Positions 17,246 to 26,970 of a stretch of 64,000 nt of DNA are shown here, one piece after another. Source of the stretch: Loktanella sp. S4079 (GTDB lineage: Bacteria; Pseudomonadota; Alphaproteobacteria; Rhodobacterales; Rhodobacteraceae). The position numbers and the translations under genes were made by a program. The notes below the pieces were generated by a model. It saw only the letters and a program-made list of their open reading frames with translations, made no database searches and had not been told where the DNA came from. The DNA is taken from the NCBI RefSeq assembly GCF_000967725.1, contig NZ_JXYE01000002.1, positions 1 to 64,000 on the forward strand. The letters run 5' to 3'. How positions within the stretch are numbered: position 1 is the stretch's first letter; the number at the start of each line of letters is the position of its first letter.

Positions 17246-17277
17246 TAACTTTCACCACGATCATGAGGGCGGCTCAT

Positions 17278-18183
17278 ATGCATATCGAATTTCGGCACTT
17301 GCGCACGATCAAAGCCATCCACGACACGGGCGGTCTTGCGCGGGCGGCGGACCAACTGAACATCACGCAAAGCGCCCTGAGCCACCAAATTAAAGGGATC
17401 GAGGATCAGGCTGGTGTTGAATTGTTCGTGCGCCGTTCCAAACCCTTGCGGCTTTCGGCAGCGGGAATGAAGATGCTTGCCGCAGCCGAGGCGATCTTGC
17501 CACAAGTTGCTGCGCTCGAGGCCGAATTTTCGGGCCTTATCAAAGGTAAATCAGGGCGGCTGCATATCGCGATCGAATGTCATGCCTGTTTTGAATGGCT
17601 CTTTCCGGTGCTCGAACAGTTTCGCAAGGCTTGGCCAGAGGTGGATGTCGATATTCGTCCGGGGCTTGCGTTTGACGCTTTGCCCGCACTGCGCAAAGAA
17701 GACGTTGATCTTGTCGTGTCCTCGGACCCCGAGGATTTGCCTGACACAGATTTTACCCCCTTGTTTGACTATGAACCCGTGTTTGTCGCCTCTTCGTCGC
17801 ATCCTTTGGCCCAAAAGGACGTGATCGAGGCCGAAGATTTTCGCGGTGAGACGCTTATTACCTATCCAGTGGATCGCGCGCGGCTTGATATCTTTTCGCA
17901 GTTGTTGACCCCGGCCAAGGTGGAACCCGGCTCTGTGCGGCAGGTTGAACTGACGGCGGTGATCCTGCTCTTGGTGGCTTCTAACCGTGGGGTTGCCGTG
18001 CTGCCCGATTGGGTAGTGAGCCAAGTGCGATACAACTCTGACTATGTGACCCGACCACTGACCAAGAACGGCATTACAAGGCGGCTCTATGCGGCAACCC
18101 GGTCCGAAGATACCGCGCGTCCGTTCATGGCGCATCTTATTCGTTTGGCGAAACAAGAGGCCGTTAAACTGCAACGTACATGA
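17278..18183 (+). CDS. metR: LysR-family regulator MetR
   Basis: About 301 residues. The N-terminal winged helix reads HIEFRHLRTIKAIHDTGGLARAADQLNITQSALSHQIKGIE. The effector domain contains IAIECHACFEWLFPVLEQF, FDYEPVFVASSSHPLA and TYPVDRARLDIFSQLL, which line up with E. coli MetR, whose co-inducer is homocysteine. The second ATG (17278), preceded by GAGGGCGG, fits the usual MetR start better than the ATG at 17263. Divergent placement against metF supports the assignment. Confidence 0.92.
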   Translation: MHIEFRHLRTIKAIHDTGGLARAADQLNITQSALSHQIKGIEDQAGVELFVRRSKPLRLSAAGMKMLAAAEAILPQVAALEAEFSGLIKGKSGRLHIAIECHACFEWLFPVLEQFRKAWPEVDVDIRPGLAFDALPALRKEDVDLVVSSDPEDLPDTDFTPLFDYEPVFVASSSHPLAQKDVIEAEDFRGETLITYPVDRARLDIFSQLLTPAKVEPGSVRQVELTAVILLLVASNRGVAVLPDWVVSQVRYNSDYVTRPLTKNGITRRLYAATRSEDTARPFMAHLIRLAKQEAVKLQRT

Positions 18184-18306
18184 CACTGTGTGGCCCTTGG
18201 GCGTAACGTTCTTGTTTAGGGTTTACCCAAATGCCGGTTTACCCCTTGTTCCGCGCGCTCTGACGGCCTATACGCCCGGCTTGATCCCGAACCCGGAGTA
18301 TATCGA

Positions 18307-19101
18307 ATGGCTGGCAGCGCGAACCTGAACGTGATGATGAAAACCGCCCGTAAGGCAGGGCGTGCATTGCTGAAAGACTTTGGCGAAGTCGAACAGCTGC
18401 AAGTCAGCGCCAAAGGTCCCGGCGACTTTGTTAGCCGTGCGGATCGTACTGCCGAAAAGGTTATTCGCGAAGAATTGCTGCACGCCCGCCCAAGCTATGG
18501 CTTTCTGGGTGAAGAAGGCAAAGAGATCGAAGGTGCCGACCCAACGCGCCGTTGGATCGTAGATCCGCTGGATGGGACGACCAACTTTTTGCACGGTTTG
18601 CCGCATTGGGCCGTCTCAATCGCGCTAGAACACAAGGGGCAAGTCGTTGCTGGTGTCGTCTATGATCCGGTCAAAGACGAGATGTTCTATGCCGAAAAAG
18701 GCGCAGGTGCGTGGCTCAACGAAGGTCGCCTACGCGTTTCTGGCCGTCATCGTCTGATTGAAAGCATCTTTGCAACTGGTTTGCCGTTTGGTGGGCGCAG
18801 CGATTTGCCTGAAACGCTTCAGGATTTGGCGCGTCTGCTGCCAGCAACTGCGGGTGTTCGTCGTTTTGGCGCGGCATCTTTGGATTTGGCTTATGTCGCC
18901 GCTGGTCGGTATGACGGTTTTTGGGAACGGAACCTGAAAATCTGGGATATGGCCGCTGGTCTAATCATCGTTCGCGAAGCGGGCGGAATGGTTGAGCCGA
19001 TCAATCCCGAGGGTGATATCTTGGCTGATGGTGAAGTGATTTGTTCAAACGAGCCAATCTTTGAAACCTTTGCCAAAGTCATCCGCAAGCCTAACGCTTA
19101 A
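18307..19101 (+). CDS. suhB: Inositol-1-monophosphatase family protein
   Basis: A 264-residue Mg-dependent phosphatase. The metal site reads WIVDPLDGTTNFLHGLPHW. The C-terminal signature is WDMAAGLIIVREAGG. GEEGKE supplies the first acidic ligand. This combination identifies the SuhB/IMPase family. In proteobacteria SuhB also acts with antitermination complexes on rRNA operons; whether that holds here cannot be seen. The gene is preceded by 123 bp with no recognised element and its 3' end overlaps the convergent rhomboid gene by 11 bp. Confidence 0.93.
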   Translation: MAGSANLNVMMKTARKAGRALLKDFGEVEQLQVSAKGPGDFVSRADRTAEKVIREELLHARPSYGFLGEEGKEIEGADPTRRWIVDPLDGTTNFLHGLPHWAVSIALEHKGQVVAGVVYDPVKDEMFYAEKGAGAWLNEGRLRVSGRHRLIESIFATGLPFGGRSDLPETLQDLARLLPATAGVRRFGAASLDLAYVAAGRYDGFWERNLKIWDMAAGLIIVREAGGMVEPINPEGDILADGEVICSNEPIFETFAKVIRKPNA

Positions 19102-19843
19102 CAGTCGGAATATTGCTACGTCCATAGTGGGCCTCGGGGTGATCCGGGTGCCCATCTGTGCGTTGCCAAAAGCGCGGGCCGCCGCTTGCCAGCCACAGAG
19201 GCAGGATGAGCACGAACCCCGCGACAAAGCCACCCGCATGCGCCCAATGGGCAACGCCTCCGGTTCCGGCTGGCGCGCTGAACCCGTTGAAGAGTTGCGC
19301 TGCGAACCAAAATCCCAAGGTGATCCACGCGGGTATCGGGATGACCTTGAAGAAAATGACGAAGAATACAAAAACGTCGACCCGCGCTTTGGGATATAGC
19401 AGCAGATACCCCCCCATAACCCCAGCGATAGCGCCTGACGCGCCGACCATTGGAATAACAGAGCCGGGTTCTGACGCAAATTGCGCCAAACCCGCTGCAA
19501 GCCCTGATAGCAGATAGAATACGGCAAAAGGGATATGACCCAGTTTATCCTCTAGATTGTCCCCGTAGATGAACAGGAAGACCATGTTCCCGATCAGGTG
19601 CATATAGCCGCTGTGCAAGAACATAGATGTTAAGATCGTGCTATAGCCGTCGCCATGTGAAAGGCGAGCAGGGATCAAACCATATTCAAAGAACGTGCGG
19701 GCGATCAATTGATCGCTTTGGGCCACATATGTTCCCAAAAATATCAGAATATTCAAAGCGATCAGTGTAAAGGTAACATAAGCGATACGCTGCGATGGAT
19801 TGTGGTCGCGGAACGGAAAAAACATACCGCGACCGTGGTTCAA
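19091..19843 (-). CDS. Rhomboid family intramembrane serine protease
   Basis: A 250-residue polytopic membrane protein with about six membrane helices. The catalytic Ser is in GASGAIAGVMGG (Ser136). The catalytic His is in HWAHAGGFVAG (His202). The helix-2 motif HLIGNMVFLFIYGDNLED also matches rhomboids. It cleaves membrane-spanning substrates within the bilayer; substrates are unknown here. It is encoded 13 bp downstream of putA on the same strand, probably by chance readthrough rather than a shared role. Confidence 0.93.
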   Translation of the reverse strand: MNHGRGMFFPFRDHNPSQRIAYVTFTLIALNILIFLGTYVAQSDQLIARTFFEYGLIPARLSHGDGYSTILTSMFLHSGYMHLIGNMVFLFIYGDNLEDKLGHIPFAVFYLLSGLAAGLAQFASEPGSVIPMVGASGAIAGVMGGYLLLYPKARVDVFVFFVIFFKVIPIPAWITLGFWFAAQLFNGFSAPAGTGGVAHWAHAGGFVAGFVLILPLWLASGGPRFWQRTDGHPDHPEAHYGRSNIPTVKR

Positions 19844-19856
19844 GCTGGGCTGAGCG

Positions 19857-22800
19857 TCAAGTCAAAGCTTTGTCAGCGACCTGCGCCAATAATGCGGCGT
19901 TCCCGCCTGCCGCCGTGGTGTCGATGCAGACATGGCGTTCGTGATTGACATGTGCCGTGTCCGGCATGTCAGTCACGAGAGCGACAATTGGCCCTGACCG
20001 CTGGCTCAGGGCGGCTTCAATGGCGCGTCCTGTTTCCTCATCGCCCCACCAAACCACAGCAGCGAGCGGTGCAATTGTTGTCAGCGCATCCACGGGTACA
20101 TCCCCATTTGCATTGATGGCGATCCCACCGAGCGATTCTACGGCAGCGACTTGGGCTGTTGCGGCCTCCGCGCCGGGGCCCATACATAGGATCGGGCCGC
20201 GCGGTTTGATGCTATGCCGATTAGATTCACCAGTCGGTCCGGGTAAATCGGTGGGTGGAATAGCAGTGATCATCGCAGGCTGATGCAATGCCTTTGTGAG
20301 GGCGTTCATATCTGCTGATTTTTCCCAGCTTGCCGTTGTTGCTTGGGCAGTCTGCTTTCTAAAGCGCGGCAGATAGTGCGGGCCGCCTGCCTTGGGACCT
20401 GTTCCAGATAGTCCTTCTCCGCCAAAAGGTTGGCTGCCTACGACGGCACCGATCTGATCGCGGTTCACGTAGATGTTGCCGACTTCGATCTTTTCAATAA
20501 TCGTCTGAACACGATCATCAATTCGCGTATGCAGGCCGAACGTCAGGCCATATCCGGTGTCGTTGATTGCCTCAATCACCGCATCAATTTCATCTGCCCG
20601 AAAGGTTGCCACATGAAGAACAGGGCCAAAGATCTCTTGTTTAAGATCGGCGATACCTTTGATTTGGATAACTGTCGGGGGCACGAAATACCCGCCATCC
20701 GTCGGAACAGGAAGCTGGTGGATAATCCGCCCCTCACTATTGGCTTGGGCGATATGCGCGTCGATCGTACGCTTTGCTGCGGTGTCGATCACCGGGCCAA
20801 CATCGGTTTCCAAAAGCCAAGGATCGCCAATCCGCAGTTCATCCATCGCACCTTTGAGCATACGCAAAAGGCCGGGCGCGATGTCTTCTTGGACATAAAG
20901 GCAGCGCAAAGCAGAGCACCGCTGCCCCGCCGATCTAAATGCGCCGTTAACGATGTCACGGACCGCGTGTTCTGGCAGCGCAGTGCTGTCCACGATCATC
21001 GCATTGAGCCCGCCTGTTTCAGCGATCAAGGGGGTTCCGGGGGCACAGTGTTTCGCCATGTTTGCGCGAATTTTTAGTGCGGTCGCGGTTGAACCGGTAA
21101 AGGCGACACCGCTGATGCGTGGATCTGCCGTAAGGGCGGCGCCGACCTCTCCGCCGCCGGGCAGCAGTTGCAGCGCGCTTTGGGGAACGCCCGACTGGTG
21201 CAGTAGGGCGACAGCACGGGCGGCAATCAGTGGTGTCTGTTCTGCAGGTTTCGCCAAAACCGCGTTGCCTGCGGCTAATGCAGCGGCGATCTGTCCGGTA
21301 AAAATGGCCAGCGGAAAGTTCCAAGGGCTGATACATGTCCAGATACCGCGCAGTTCACCTTCGTCATTGGCTTGGCTGGCATAGTAGCGCAAGAAATCGA
21401 CAGCTTCTCTGAGTTCGGCAATTACATCGGGCAAACCTTTACCAGCCTCGCGGGCCAATATCGCAAACAGGGCGTTTGCCTCGGCTTCGTAGGCGTCTGC
21501 AGCAACGTTCAGAATTGTTGCCCGCGTCGTCGCATCGGCCGCCCATGGTTGGGCCGCGCCAAGTGCAGCGGCGATATCGTCTTGGCTGGCGATTTGCACA
21601 GTGCCGACAACGTCACTTGGCAGGGCAGGGTTGATTACCTGCTCAAGCGGGCCGTTGGAGGGTGCTGTCAGTTGCGTGGGGCGTGCCTCAAGCGTGGCGT
21701 TGCGCAAATCGTCACGTCCACTGTTGATCTCTGCCAATGTGACCCGATTTGTCAGATCCCAGCCGCGTGCGTTTTTACGTGAGGGTTCAAATAGCTCTGG
21801 ACCTGTGGGCAATTGCGATGACTGACCAAGGGCGGCGAACGGGCAGGCTGCGACGACCTCTGGGGGGACGTCTTCGTCGACGATTTGGTTCACGAAGCTC
21901 GAGTTCGCTCCGTTTTCAAGCAAACGACGCACGAGATAGGCAAGCAGGTCTTCGTGGGCGCCGACAGGGGCGTAAATCCGACAGCGGGTCTGCTGAGATT
22001 TTAACACGATGGTATGCAATGTCTCTCCCATGCCGTGTAGGCGCTGGAACTCAAAAGCATCAGTGTTGACGTTCAGCTGTTGGGCGATGTCGATCACGGC
22101 CGCAACGGTATGCGCGTTGTGCGTTGCAAACTGCGGGTAGATGCGGTCCGTCATCCCCAAGAGTTTGCGCGCGTTACTGATGTAGCTGATGTCAGTATGT
22201 GCCTTGGTGGTAAATACGGGAAAGCCGTCAATTCCCATGACTTGCGCACGCTTAATCTCGGCGTCCCAATATGCGCCTTTGACGAGGCGGATCATGATCT
22301 TGCGGTCTAGGGATTGGGATAACGCGTAAAGCTGATCAATCACCATCCCTGCGCGCTGCCCATAGGCCTGTACCACAACGCCAAAACCGTCCCAGCCAGC
22401 AAGTGCCGGCTCTGACAAAACGGACCTAATTACATCCAGCGAAAGCGAGAGGCGGTCTGCCTCTTCTGCGTCGATGTTAAACCCCATTCCAGCGGATTTC
22501 GCGAGCATGGCAAGCGCGCGTACCCGCGGGACCAATTCGGTCATGACGCGCTCTTCTTGGGCAATTTCATAGCGGGGATGTAGCGCTGACAGTTTGACGG
22601 AAATTCCGGGGTTCTCGGCGACAGTGCCATGAACGCAATGATCGGCGATCACACTAATCGCCCGCGAATAGGCGAGGTGATAGGCGCGCGCGTCAGCGTC
22701 AGTGCGTGCGGCTTCGCCCAGCATATCATAGCTATAGGTAAACCCCTTTTCCTGCATGCCCGTTGCGCGTTTCATTGCCTTGTTGATGTCTTCGCCTAAT

Positions 22801-23315
22801 ACAAACTGTCGGCCCATCTCGCGCATGGCGCGCCCGACAGCGGTGCGAATGACAGGTTCGCCCAATCGCTTAACCGCGCTGCGCAGGTGGCCCGTGATGC
22901 CGGGTTTGTCATCGTCCAAAACGCGACCCGTCAACATCAGCGCCCATGTAGAGGCATTAACCAGTGAAGACGCCGAATGCCCCAGATGTTTACCCCAATC
23001 GGATGGGGCGATTTTATCTTCGATCAGCGCATCGATCGTATCTGCATCTGGCACCCGCAGAAGCGCCTCGGCCAGACACATCAGGGCAATGCCTTCGTCA
23101 GTGGATAACCCATATTCGGCGAGAAAGACTTCCATCAATCCCGGTTCAGAGCTGTTGCGAATCTGTCGAACCAGATCGGCGGCTTTGTCGCAGATGCGGT
23201 CGCGATCTTCTTGGGTCAATTGGGCCGCATCGACCAGTTCCTGCACAGCTTTGCTTTCGTCACAGTACATTTTTGCGTCGATATTTATGTGCATCTGAGA
23301 TGGGTTACTGGGCAT
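19857..23315 (-). CDS. putA: Bifunctional proline dehydrogenase / L-glutamate-gamma-semialdehyde dehydrogenase
   Basis: A protein of 1152 residues that oxidises proline to glutamate in two steps. The flavin TIM-barrel half contains RLVKGAYWDAEIKRAQ, FATHNAHTV and FEFQRLHGMGE. The NAD-dependent aldehyde dehydrogenase half contains SPWNFPLAIFTGQIAAALAAGN, GSTATA, AETGGLNAMIVD and the catalytic Cys in FRSAGQRCSALR. A further ~150-residue C-terminal domain follows, as in longer PutA types. There is no N-terminal ribbon-helix-helix domain, so this PutA should not repress its own gene; that job falls to the divergent Lrp-type regulator at 23418. Confidence 0.97.
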   Translation of the reverse strand: MPSNPSQMHINIDAKMYCDESKAVQELVDAAQLTQEDRDRICDKAADLVRQIRNSSEPGLMEVFLAEYGLSTDEGIALMCLAEALLRVPDADTIDALIEDKIAPSDWGKHLGHSASSLVNASTWALMLTGRVLDDDKPGITGHLRSAVKRLGEPVIRTAVGRAMREMGRQFVLGEDINKAMKRATGMQEKGFTYSYDMLGEAARTDADARAYHLAYSRAISVIADHCVHGTVAENPGISVKLSALHPRYEIAQEERVMTELVPRVRALAMLAKSAGMGFNIDAEEADRLSLSLDVIRSVLSEPALAGWDGFGVVVQAYGQRAGMVIDQLYALSQSLDRKIMIRLVKGAYWDAEIKRAQVMGIDGFPVFTTKAHTDISYISNARKLLGMTDRIYPQFATHNAHTVAAVIDIAQQLNVNTDAFEFQRLHGMGETLHTIVLKSQQTRCRIYAPVGAHEDLLAYLVRRLLENGANSSFVNQIVDEDVPPEVVAACPFAALGQSSQLPTGPELFEPSRKNARGWDLTNRVTLAEINSGRDDLRNATLEARPTQLTAPSNGPLEQVINPALPSDVVGTVQIASQDDIAAALGAAQPWAADATTRATILNVAADAYEAEANALFAILAREAGKGLPDVIAELREAVDFLRYYASQANDEGELRGIWTCISPWNFPLAIFTGQIAAALAAGNAVLAKPAEQTPLIAARAVALLHQSGVPQSALQLLPGGGEVGAALTADPRISGVAFTGSTATALKIRANMAKHCAPGTPLIAETGGLNAMIVDSTALPEHAVRDIVNGAFRSAGQRCSALRCLYVQEDIAPGLLRMLKGAMDELRIGDPWLLETDVGPVIDTAAKRTIDAHIAQANSEGRIIHQLPVPTDGGYFVPPTVIQIKGIADLKQEIFGPVLHVATFRADEIDAVIEAINDTGYGLTFGLHTRIDDRVQTIIEKIEVGNIYVNRDQIGAVVGSQPFGGEGLSGTGPKAGGPHYLPRFRKQTAQATTASWEKSADMNALTKALHQPAMITAIPPTDLPGPTGESNRHSIKPRGPILCMGPGAEAATAQVAAVESLGGIAINANGDVPVDALTTIAPLAAVVWWGDEETGRAIEAALSQRSGPIVALVTDMPDTAHVNHERHVCIDTTAAGGNAALLAQVADKALT

Positions 23316-23417
23316 TGGCGGTGTCCTTGTTGTTTTTCCCCATTCTAACCGATTGCGCGAAGTCCGTTTGGTTGCTATTTCCGCAATTCATGGGCGAATA
23401 TACCAAAGAAGGCGAAA

Positions 23418-23915
23418 ATGATGGTCGATATGAGTTCAAACTTAGATGGTTTTGACCGAAAAATACTTGACGTCTTGGCTGTGGAGGGGCGGGTCAGCGT
23501 GACCGAGCTTGCCCGCAGAATCGGTCTGTCAAAATCGCCGACCCAAGCACGTCTAAAACGGCTCGAGGATACCGGGGTCATCCGCGGTTATCGCGCGTTA
23601 TTTGATCCGATCCGACTTGGGCGCGATCACGTCGCCTTTGTCGAGGTGAAACTGACCGATACCAGAGAAACCGCGCTTGCTGCGTTTAACGCAGCGGTGA
23701 TGCGGGTGCCAGAGGTCGAACAATGCCACCTGATTGCTGGGTCTTTTGACTATCTGCTCAAGGTGCGGACCGCTGGAATGACCGGCTATCGTGCCGTGCT
23801 GGCCGAGAAAATATCGACTTTACCGCATGTCGCGAATACCTCGACCTATGTGGCGATGCAGGCCGTGAAAGAAGAAGGACTTTCACCGCTTGCCCCTCCG
23901 GGCGCGTCCGCGTAG
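23418..23915 (+). CDS. putR: Lrp/AsnC-family regulator of proline catabolism
   Basis: A 165-residue regulator. The N-terminal helix-turn-helix is [49 protein letters not shown]-terminal RAM/AsnC effector domain follows ([29 protein letters not shown]). The gene is divergent from putA across ~100 bp, the arrangement of PutR activators in Rhodobacter and Agrobacterium that respond to proline. The function is inferred from family and position. Confidence 0.85.
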   Translation: MMVDMSSNLDGFDRKILDVLAVEGRVSVTELARRIGLSKSPTQARLKRLEDTGVIRGYRALFDPIRLGRDHVAFVEVKLTDTRETALAAFNAAVMRVPEVEQCHLIAGSFDYLLKVRTAGMTGYRAVLAEKISTLPHVANTSTYVAMQAVKEEGLSPLAPPGASA

Positions 23916-23927
23916 GAATAGCACCGT

Positions 23928-24013
23928 GCCCGCGTGGTGGAATGGTAGACATCGGAGACTTAAAATCTCTTGGCCTAACGGCCGTGCCGGTTCGAGTCCG
24001 GCCGCGGGTACCA
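23928..24013 (+). tRNA. tRNA-Leu (anticodon TAA)
   Basis: Acceptor arms GCCCGCG and CGCGGGT pair over 7 bp with one G-T. The anticodon stem GGAGA/TCTCT encloses the loop CTTAAAA with anticodon TAA at 23961-23963. A long variable arm (TGGCCTAACGGCC) marks a class II tRNA. The T-loop is GGTTCGAGTCC. CCA is encoded at 24011-24013 after discriminator A. Confidence 0.95.
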
Positions 24014-24019
24014 CCGAAT

Positions 24020-24055
24020 TCAGGAAAAGAACCATAAAAACGCTTCTTTTCCTGA
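24020..24055 (+). terminator. Terminator downstream of tRNA-Leu
   Basis: Perfect 12-bp arms (TCAGGAAAAGAA and TTCTTTTCCTGA) around a 12-nt loop, followed by CTCTTTTC. It lies 6 bp after the tRNA and 7 bp before the convergent sulfotransferase stop, so it can serve both. Confidence 0.75.
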
Positions 24056-24062
24056 CTCTTTT

Positions 24063-24884
24063 CTACTGTCCCAGCTTTGCGTGAACTTCGTCTAGATCAA
24101 TTTCGCCGATCGGCATTTTGTTGGCTGGGTTCTCGAAATCATATTTAAAGATTCGAAAATCCTTTTTGTACATCTCGTAGACCAGATGCATTGACAGATC
24201 ATCAAAGTAGTCTTCGACCGGGTGCAGCCGTTTAGGGCCGTGGCCTTCGCTTTCGTTGAAACGTGGAATCTGTGCCAGATCTACGGGCTTAGGTGTTTCG
24301 ATGTGATCGAGAACGCTTTGCATGCCTTCGTTGAACTTTTCGGTCCAAAAGATGTTGTCGTAGCGTCCACCGTTTACGATGTAGGTCGAAATATGGCCCG
24401 ACATGGCTGACCAGTGGATGTCCGGCTCCATCGGACGCCGCCACCGAATGGTATCACGTGCGAAGAGCAAAAAGCGGCGAAAGCTCTTGATCTGATCAAA
24501 TTCAAAACCGTTGTTCGGGTCACCAACCTCGATCCCGTATTTCTGGATCAGCAGTGGAACGAGGTTGCCGCGATAGTATTTGCCGTTGCGTTGGATGCCG
24601 CAGATCTTGTCAAAGAACGACGACAGAATGCGTGTGTAGGGGTTACGCACGCAGGTAAAGGCATAGCTCTTGTGTTGGGTCACATTGTTGATGATCGGGG
24701 GTTGGCTATCGGCTATTGCCCATTTGTGCATGCCTGCCTGTGCATCGTGAATGTCGCCGTCGAAAAATTCGCCGTGATCTGAATAATACATGATCTGACC
24801 AATGGTCGAACAGGCGCATTTCGGCACCACCCGATAGATGACGCTTTCGCTATTTGTCATCCACGTTCCGGGGAAACTCGCCAT
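24063..24884 (-). CDS. Sulfotransferase family 2 (carbohydrate-sulfotransferase-like)
   Basis: A 273-residue protein. The 5'-PAPS loop reads [18 protein letters not shown], the VPKCAxST form of the HNK-1/chondroitin-type sulfotransferases. The 3'-phosphate-binding segment is [34 protein letters not shown] near the middle is also family-like. No membrane segment is seen. It would transfer sulfate to a glycan or glycolipid. The divergent neighbour is a GT14-type glycosyltransferase, which supports a role in making a sulfated surface saccharide. The acceptor is unknown. Confidence 0.82.
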   Translation of the reverse strand: MASFPGTWMTNSESVIYRVVPKCACSTIGQIMYYSDHGEFFDGDIHDAQAGMHKWAIADSQPPIINNVTQHKSYAFTCVRNPYTRILSSFFDKICGIQRNGKYYRGNLVPLLIQKYGIEVGDPNNGFEFDQIKSFRRFLLFARDTIRWRRPMEPDIHWSAMSGHISTYIVNGGRYDNIFWTEKFNEGMQSVLDHIETPKPVDLAQIPRFNESEGHGPKRLHPVEDYFDDLSMHLVYEMYKKDFRIFKYDFENPANKMPIGEIDLDEVHAKLGQ

Positions 24885-25013
24885 TTATGATCTCCTTTTG
24901 CGAAACACCGCAGTCATTTTCCCTTTAAGAGCAAAGAAACACCGTTTATTCAATGACTGTTCACTGCAAGATGCTGTAAACGCGTGTACTGATCACAAGG
25001 GCCCTACCTTTTT

Positions 25014-26591
25014 ATGGCAAGAATCGCCTATATCCTTCTATGTCACAAGAACCCCGAGGCCATTGTTAAACAGGCCGAACAGCTCACTGCTGCGGGCGAT
25101 TTCATAGCGATTCACTTTGATGCCTCTGCCAGCGCCGATGATTATGCCACAATCACGGCGGCCCTTTCGGATAATCCGAATGTCACCTTTGCTAAACGTC
25201 GCGAAAAATGTGGCTGGGGGGAATGGAGCCTCGTTCAAGCAACGCTGCATGCCATTCAGGCTGCGGTCGATGCATTTCCGCGAGCGAGCCATTTCTACAT
25301 GGTGTCCGGCGATTGTATGCCAATCAAATCGGCAGAATTTACGCATCAGTTTCTGGACCGTCATGACCGCGATTTTATCGAATGCTACGATTTTTTCGAA
25401 AGCAATTGGATTAAGACTGGCTTTCGCGAAGAGCGGCTAATCTACCGCCACTGGTTCAACGAGCGCACGCAAAAATGGCTGTTTTATACCTCGTTTGAAT
25501 TGCAGCAAAAGTTCCGGATTACCCGAAAAATCCCTGCAGATGTGAAAGTCATGATTGGCAGTCAATGGTGGTGTCTGCGCCGGCGCACCATCGAGGCGAT
25601 GTTGGATTTTGTCGCCGAACGTAAGGACGTTATGCGGTTTTTTCGGACGACATGGATTCCCGACGAGACCTTTTTCCAGACGCTGGCGCGCCATCTTGTG
25701 CCCAGTCAAGAAATTGAAAATCGAACGCTCACATTTCTGATGTTCACCGACTACGGGATGCCGGTGACTTTTTATAACGATCACTATGACCTGCTGTTGG
25801 GGCAAAACGGGTTGTTCGCGCGCAAAATCAGTGCAGAGGCCCGCGATCTGCGTGATCAGCTTGGTGCGCTTTATGCGAGCGATAAGATGGATTTTGTCAT
25901 TTCCGATGAAGGCCGGAATCTGTTTGGCTTTCTCGCAGATCGTGGACGGATCGGGCGGCGCTTTGCGCCACGGTTCTGGGAGGTCGAAACCAGCCTTGGG
26001 CGCAGTCGTGAACTGCTGATCATTGCTTGCAAAAAGTGGCATGTTGCAAAACGTCTTGTGGCGAATATACGCGAACACACAGATGTTCCGGCGGTCGAGT
26101 ATTTGTTTAACGAAGAGCAAACGCCACTGCCTGACTTGGGCGGGATCGAAACAACCCTGTCAAAGCGCGGGCGACACCGTCGCGCTTTCTTGCGGATGTT
26201 ATTTGATCACTATCAGCGCGACCGGTTGGTCATTTGCCTTGATACCGCAGACTTGGAACTGATGCGCGACTTCTTTTCCGACAGGGCGACTGTCCGCTTG
26301 CTGGAAATCGAATGCGAATTTGACGATGACTATCTGGCAGGGCACGCCAAACGGGTCGGGCTTGCCGGAGCAGGCGCTAGTGAGGCAACCATTTCGCGGC
26401 TATTGCCAACGATCCGCAATGATATCGTCCACGAAAGAGACAGCATGCGGGACGCCGATTTCTCTGGCGCGTTTCGTATTCGCGAGAACGCCAGCCTAGA
26501 TGAAAACGCCGCAGCCATTGGTCAGTTCCTGAGCGTGAATGCTGAGTTGGCAATGCTATTGGCCGAAACCCCGTATCTTTTTGTTGATTGA
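25014..26591 (+). CDS. Core-2/I-branching-type (GT14) beta-1,6-N-acetylglucosaminyltransferase
   Basis: A 525-residue protein. Residues ~1-280 match the GT14 fold seen in core-2 branching enzymes: MARIAYILLCHKNPEAIVKQ, FIAIHFDASA, WGEWSLVQATLHAI, HFYMVSGDCMPIK, VMIGSQWWCLRR and TWIPDETFFQTL. The remaining ~240 residues are a second domain that I do not recognise (containing LLIIACKKWHVAKRL and LICLDTADLELMRDFF-like strands, perhaps P-loop- or Rossmann-like). Bacterial members are poorly characterised. It is divergent from the sulfotransferase and is followed 8 bp later by a HIT-family gene. Confidence 0.82.
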   Translation: MARIAYILLCHKNPEAIVKQAEQLTAAGDFIAIHFDASASADDYATITAALSDNPNVTFAKRREKCGWGEWSLVQATLHAIQAAVDAFPRASHFYMVSGDCMPIKSAEFTHQFLDRHDRDFIECYDFFESNWIKTGFREERLIYRHWFNERTQKWLFYTSFELQQKFRITRKIPADVKVMIGSQWWCLRRRTIEAMLDFVAERKDVMRFFRTTWIPDETFFQTLARHLVPSQEIENRTLTFLMFTDYGMPVTFYNDHYDLLLGQNGLFARKISAEARDLRDQLGALYASDKMDFVISDEGRNLFGFLADRGRIGRRFAPRFWEVETSLGRSRELLIIACKKWHVAKRLVANIREHTDVPAVEYLFNEEQTPLPDLGGIETTLSKRGRHRRAFLRMLFDHYQRDRLVICLDTADLELMRDFFSDRATVRLLEIECEFDDDYLAGHAKRVGLAGAGASEATISRLLPTIRNDIVHERDSMRDADFSGAFRIRENASLDENAAAIGQFLSVNAELAMLLAETPYLFVD

Positions 26592-26599
26592 GGAAACGC

Positions 26600-26962
26600 A
26601 TGGAATACGCTTACGACGATCAGAATATCTTTGCCAAAATACTGCGCGGCGAGATCCCGAATAAGACAGTGTACGAGAATGACCACGCTTTGGCGTTTCA
26701 TGACATCCAGCCACAAGCGCCCGTTCACGTCTTGGTCATTCCCAAGGGGCCGTACATGAGCCTTGATCACTTTGCCCGTGACGCATCGGCTGACGAACAA
26801 GCTGGTTTCTTTCAGGCTGTCGCAGCCGTTTGCGATCAAATGGGCCTCGAAGAGGGGTTCCGCGGTATTTCCAATACGCGCGGCCATGGCGTCCAAGAAG
26901 TGCCGCACTATCACATGCACATCATTGGCGGGAAGCCACTGGGGCGGATGCTTTCGGTTTAG
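26600..26962 (+). CDS. HIT-family nucleotide-binding protein (HinT-like)
   Basis: 120 residues from MEYAYDDQNIFAKILRGEIP. The histidine triad is HYHMHIIGG near the C-terminus. FHDIQPQAPVHVLVIPK is the conserved middle strand. HinT enzymes hydrolyse purine nucleoside phosphoramidates and acyl-adenylates. The ATG at 26600 follows GAGG at good spacing. It is probably co-transcribed with the glycosyltransferase, though HinT is a general housekeeping protein. Confidence 0.93.
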   Translation: MEYAYDDQNIFAKILRGEIPNKTVYENDHALAFHDIQPQAPVHVLVIPKGPYMSLDHFARDASADEQAGFFQAVAAVCDQMGLEEGFRGISNTRGHGVQEVPHYHMHIIGGKPLGRMLSV

Positions 26963-26970
26963 GGGGCAGC

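Noticed and set aside
16250..17300. A SAM or other riboswitch upstream of metF
   Set aside because: The metF leader is at most ~90 bp and shared with metR. No conserved riboswitch core is visible.
23928..24062. tRNA-Leu as the attachment site of a genomic island carrying the sulfotransferase/GT14 genes
   Set aside because: No integrase and no direct repeat of the tRNA 3' end is visible downstream within the window, so an island is not supported.
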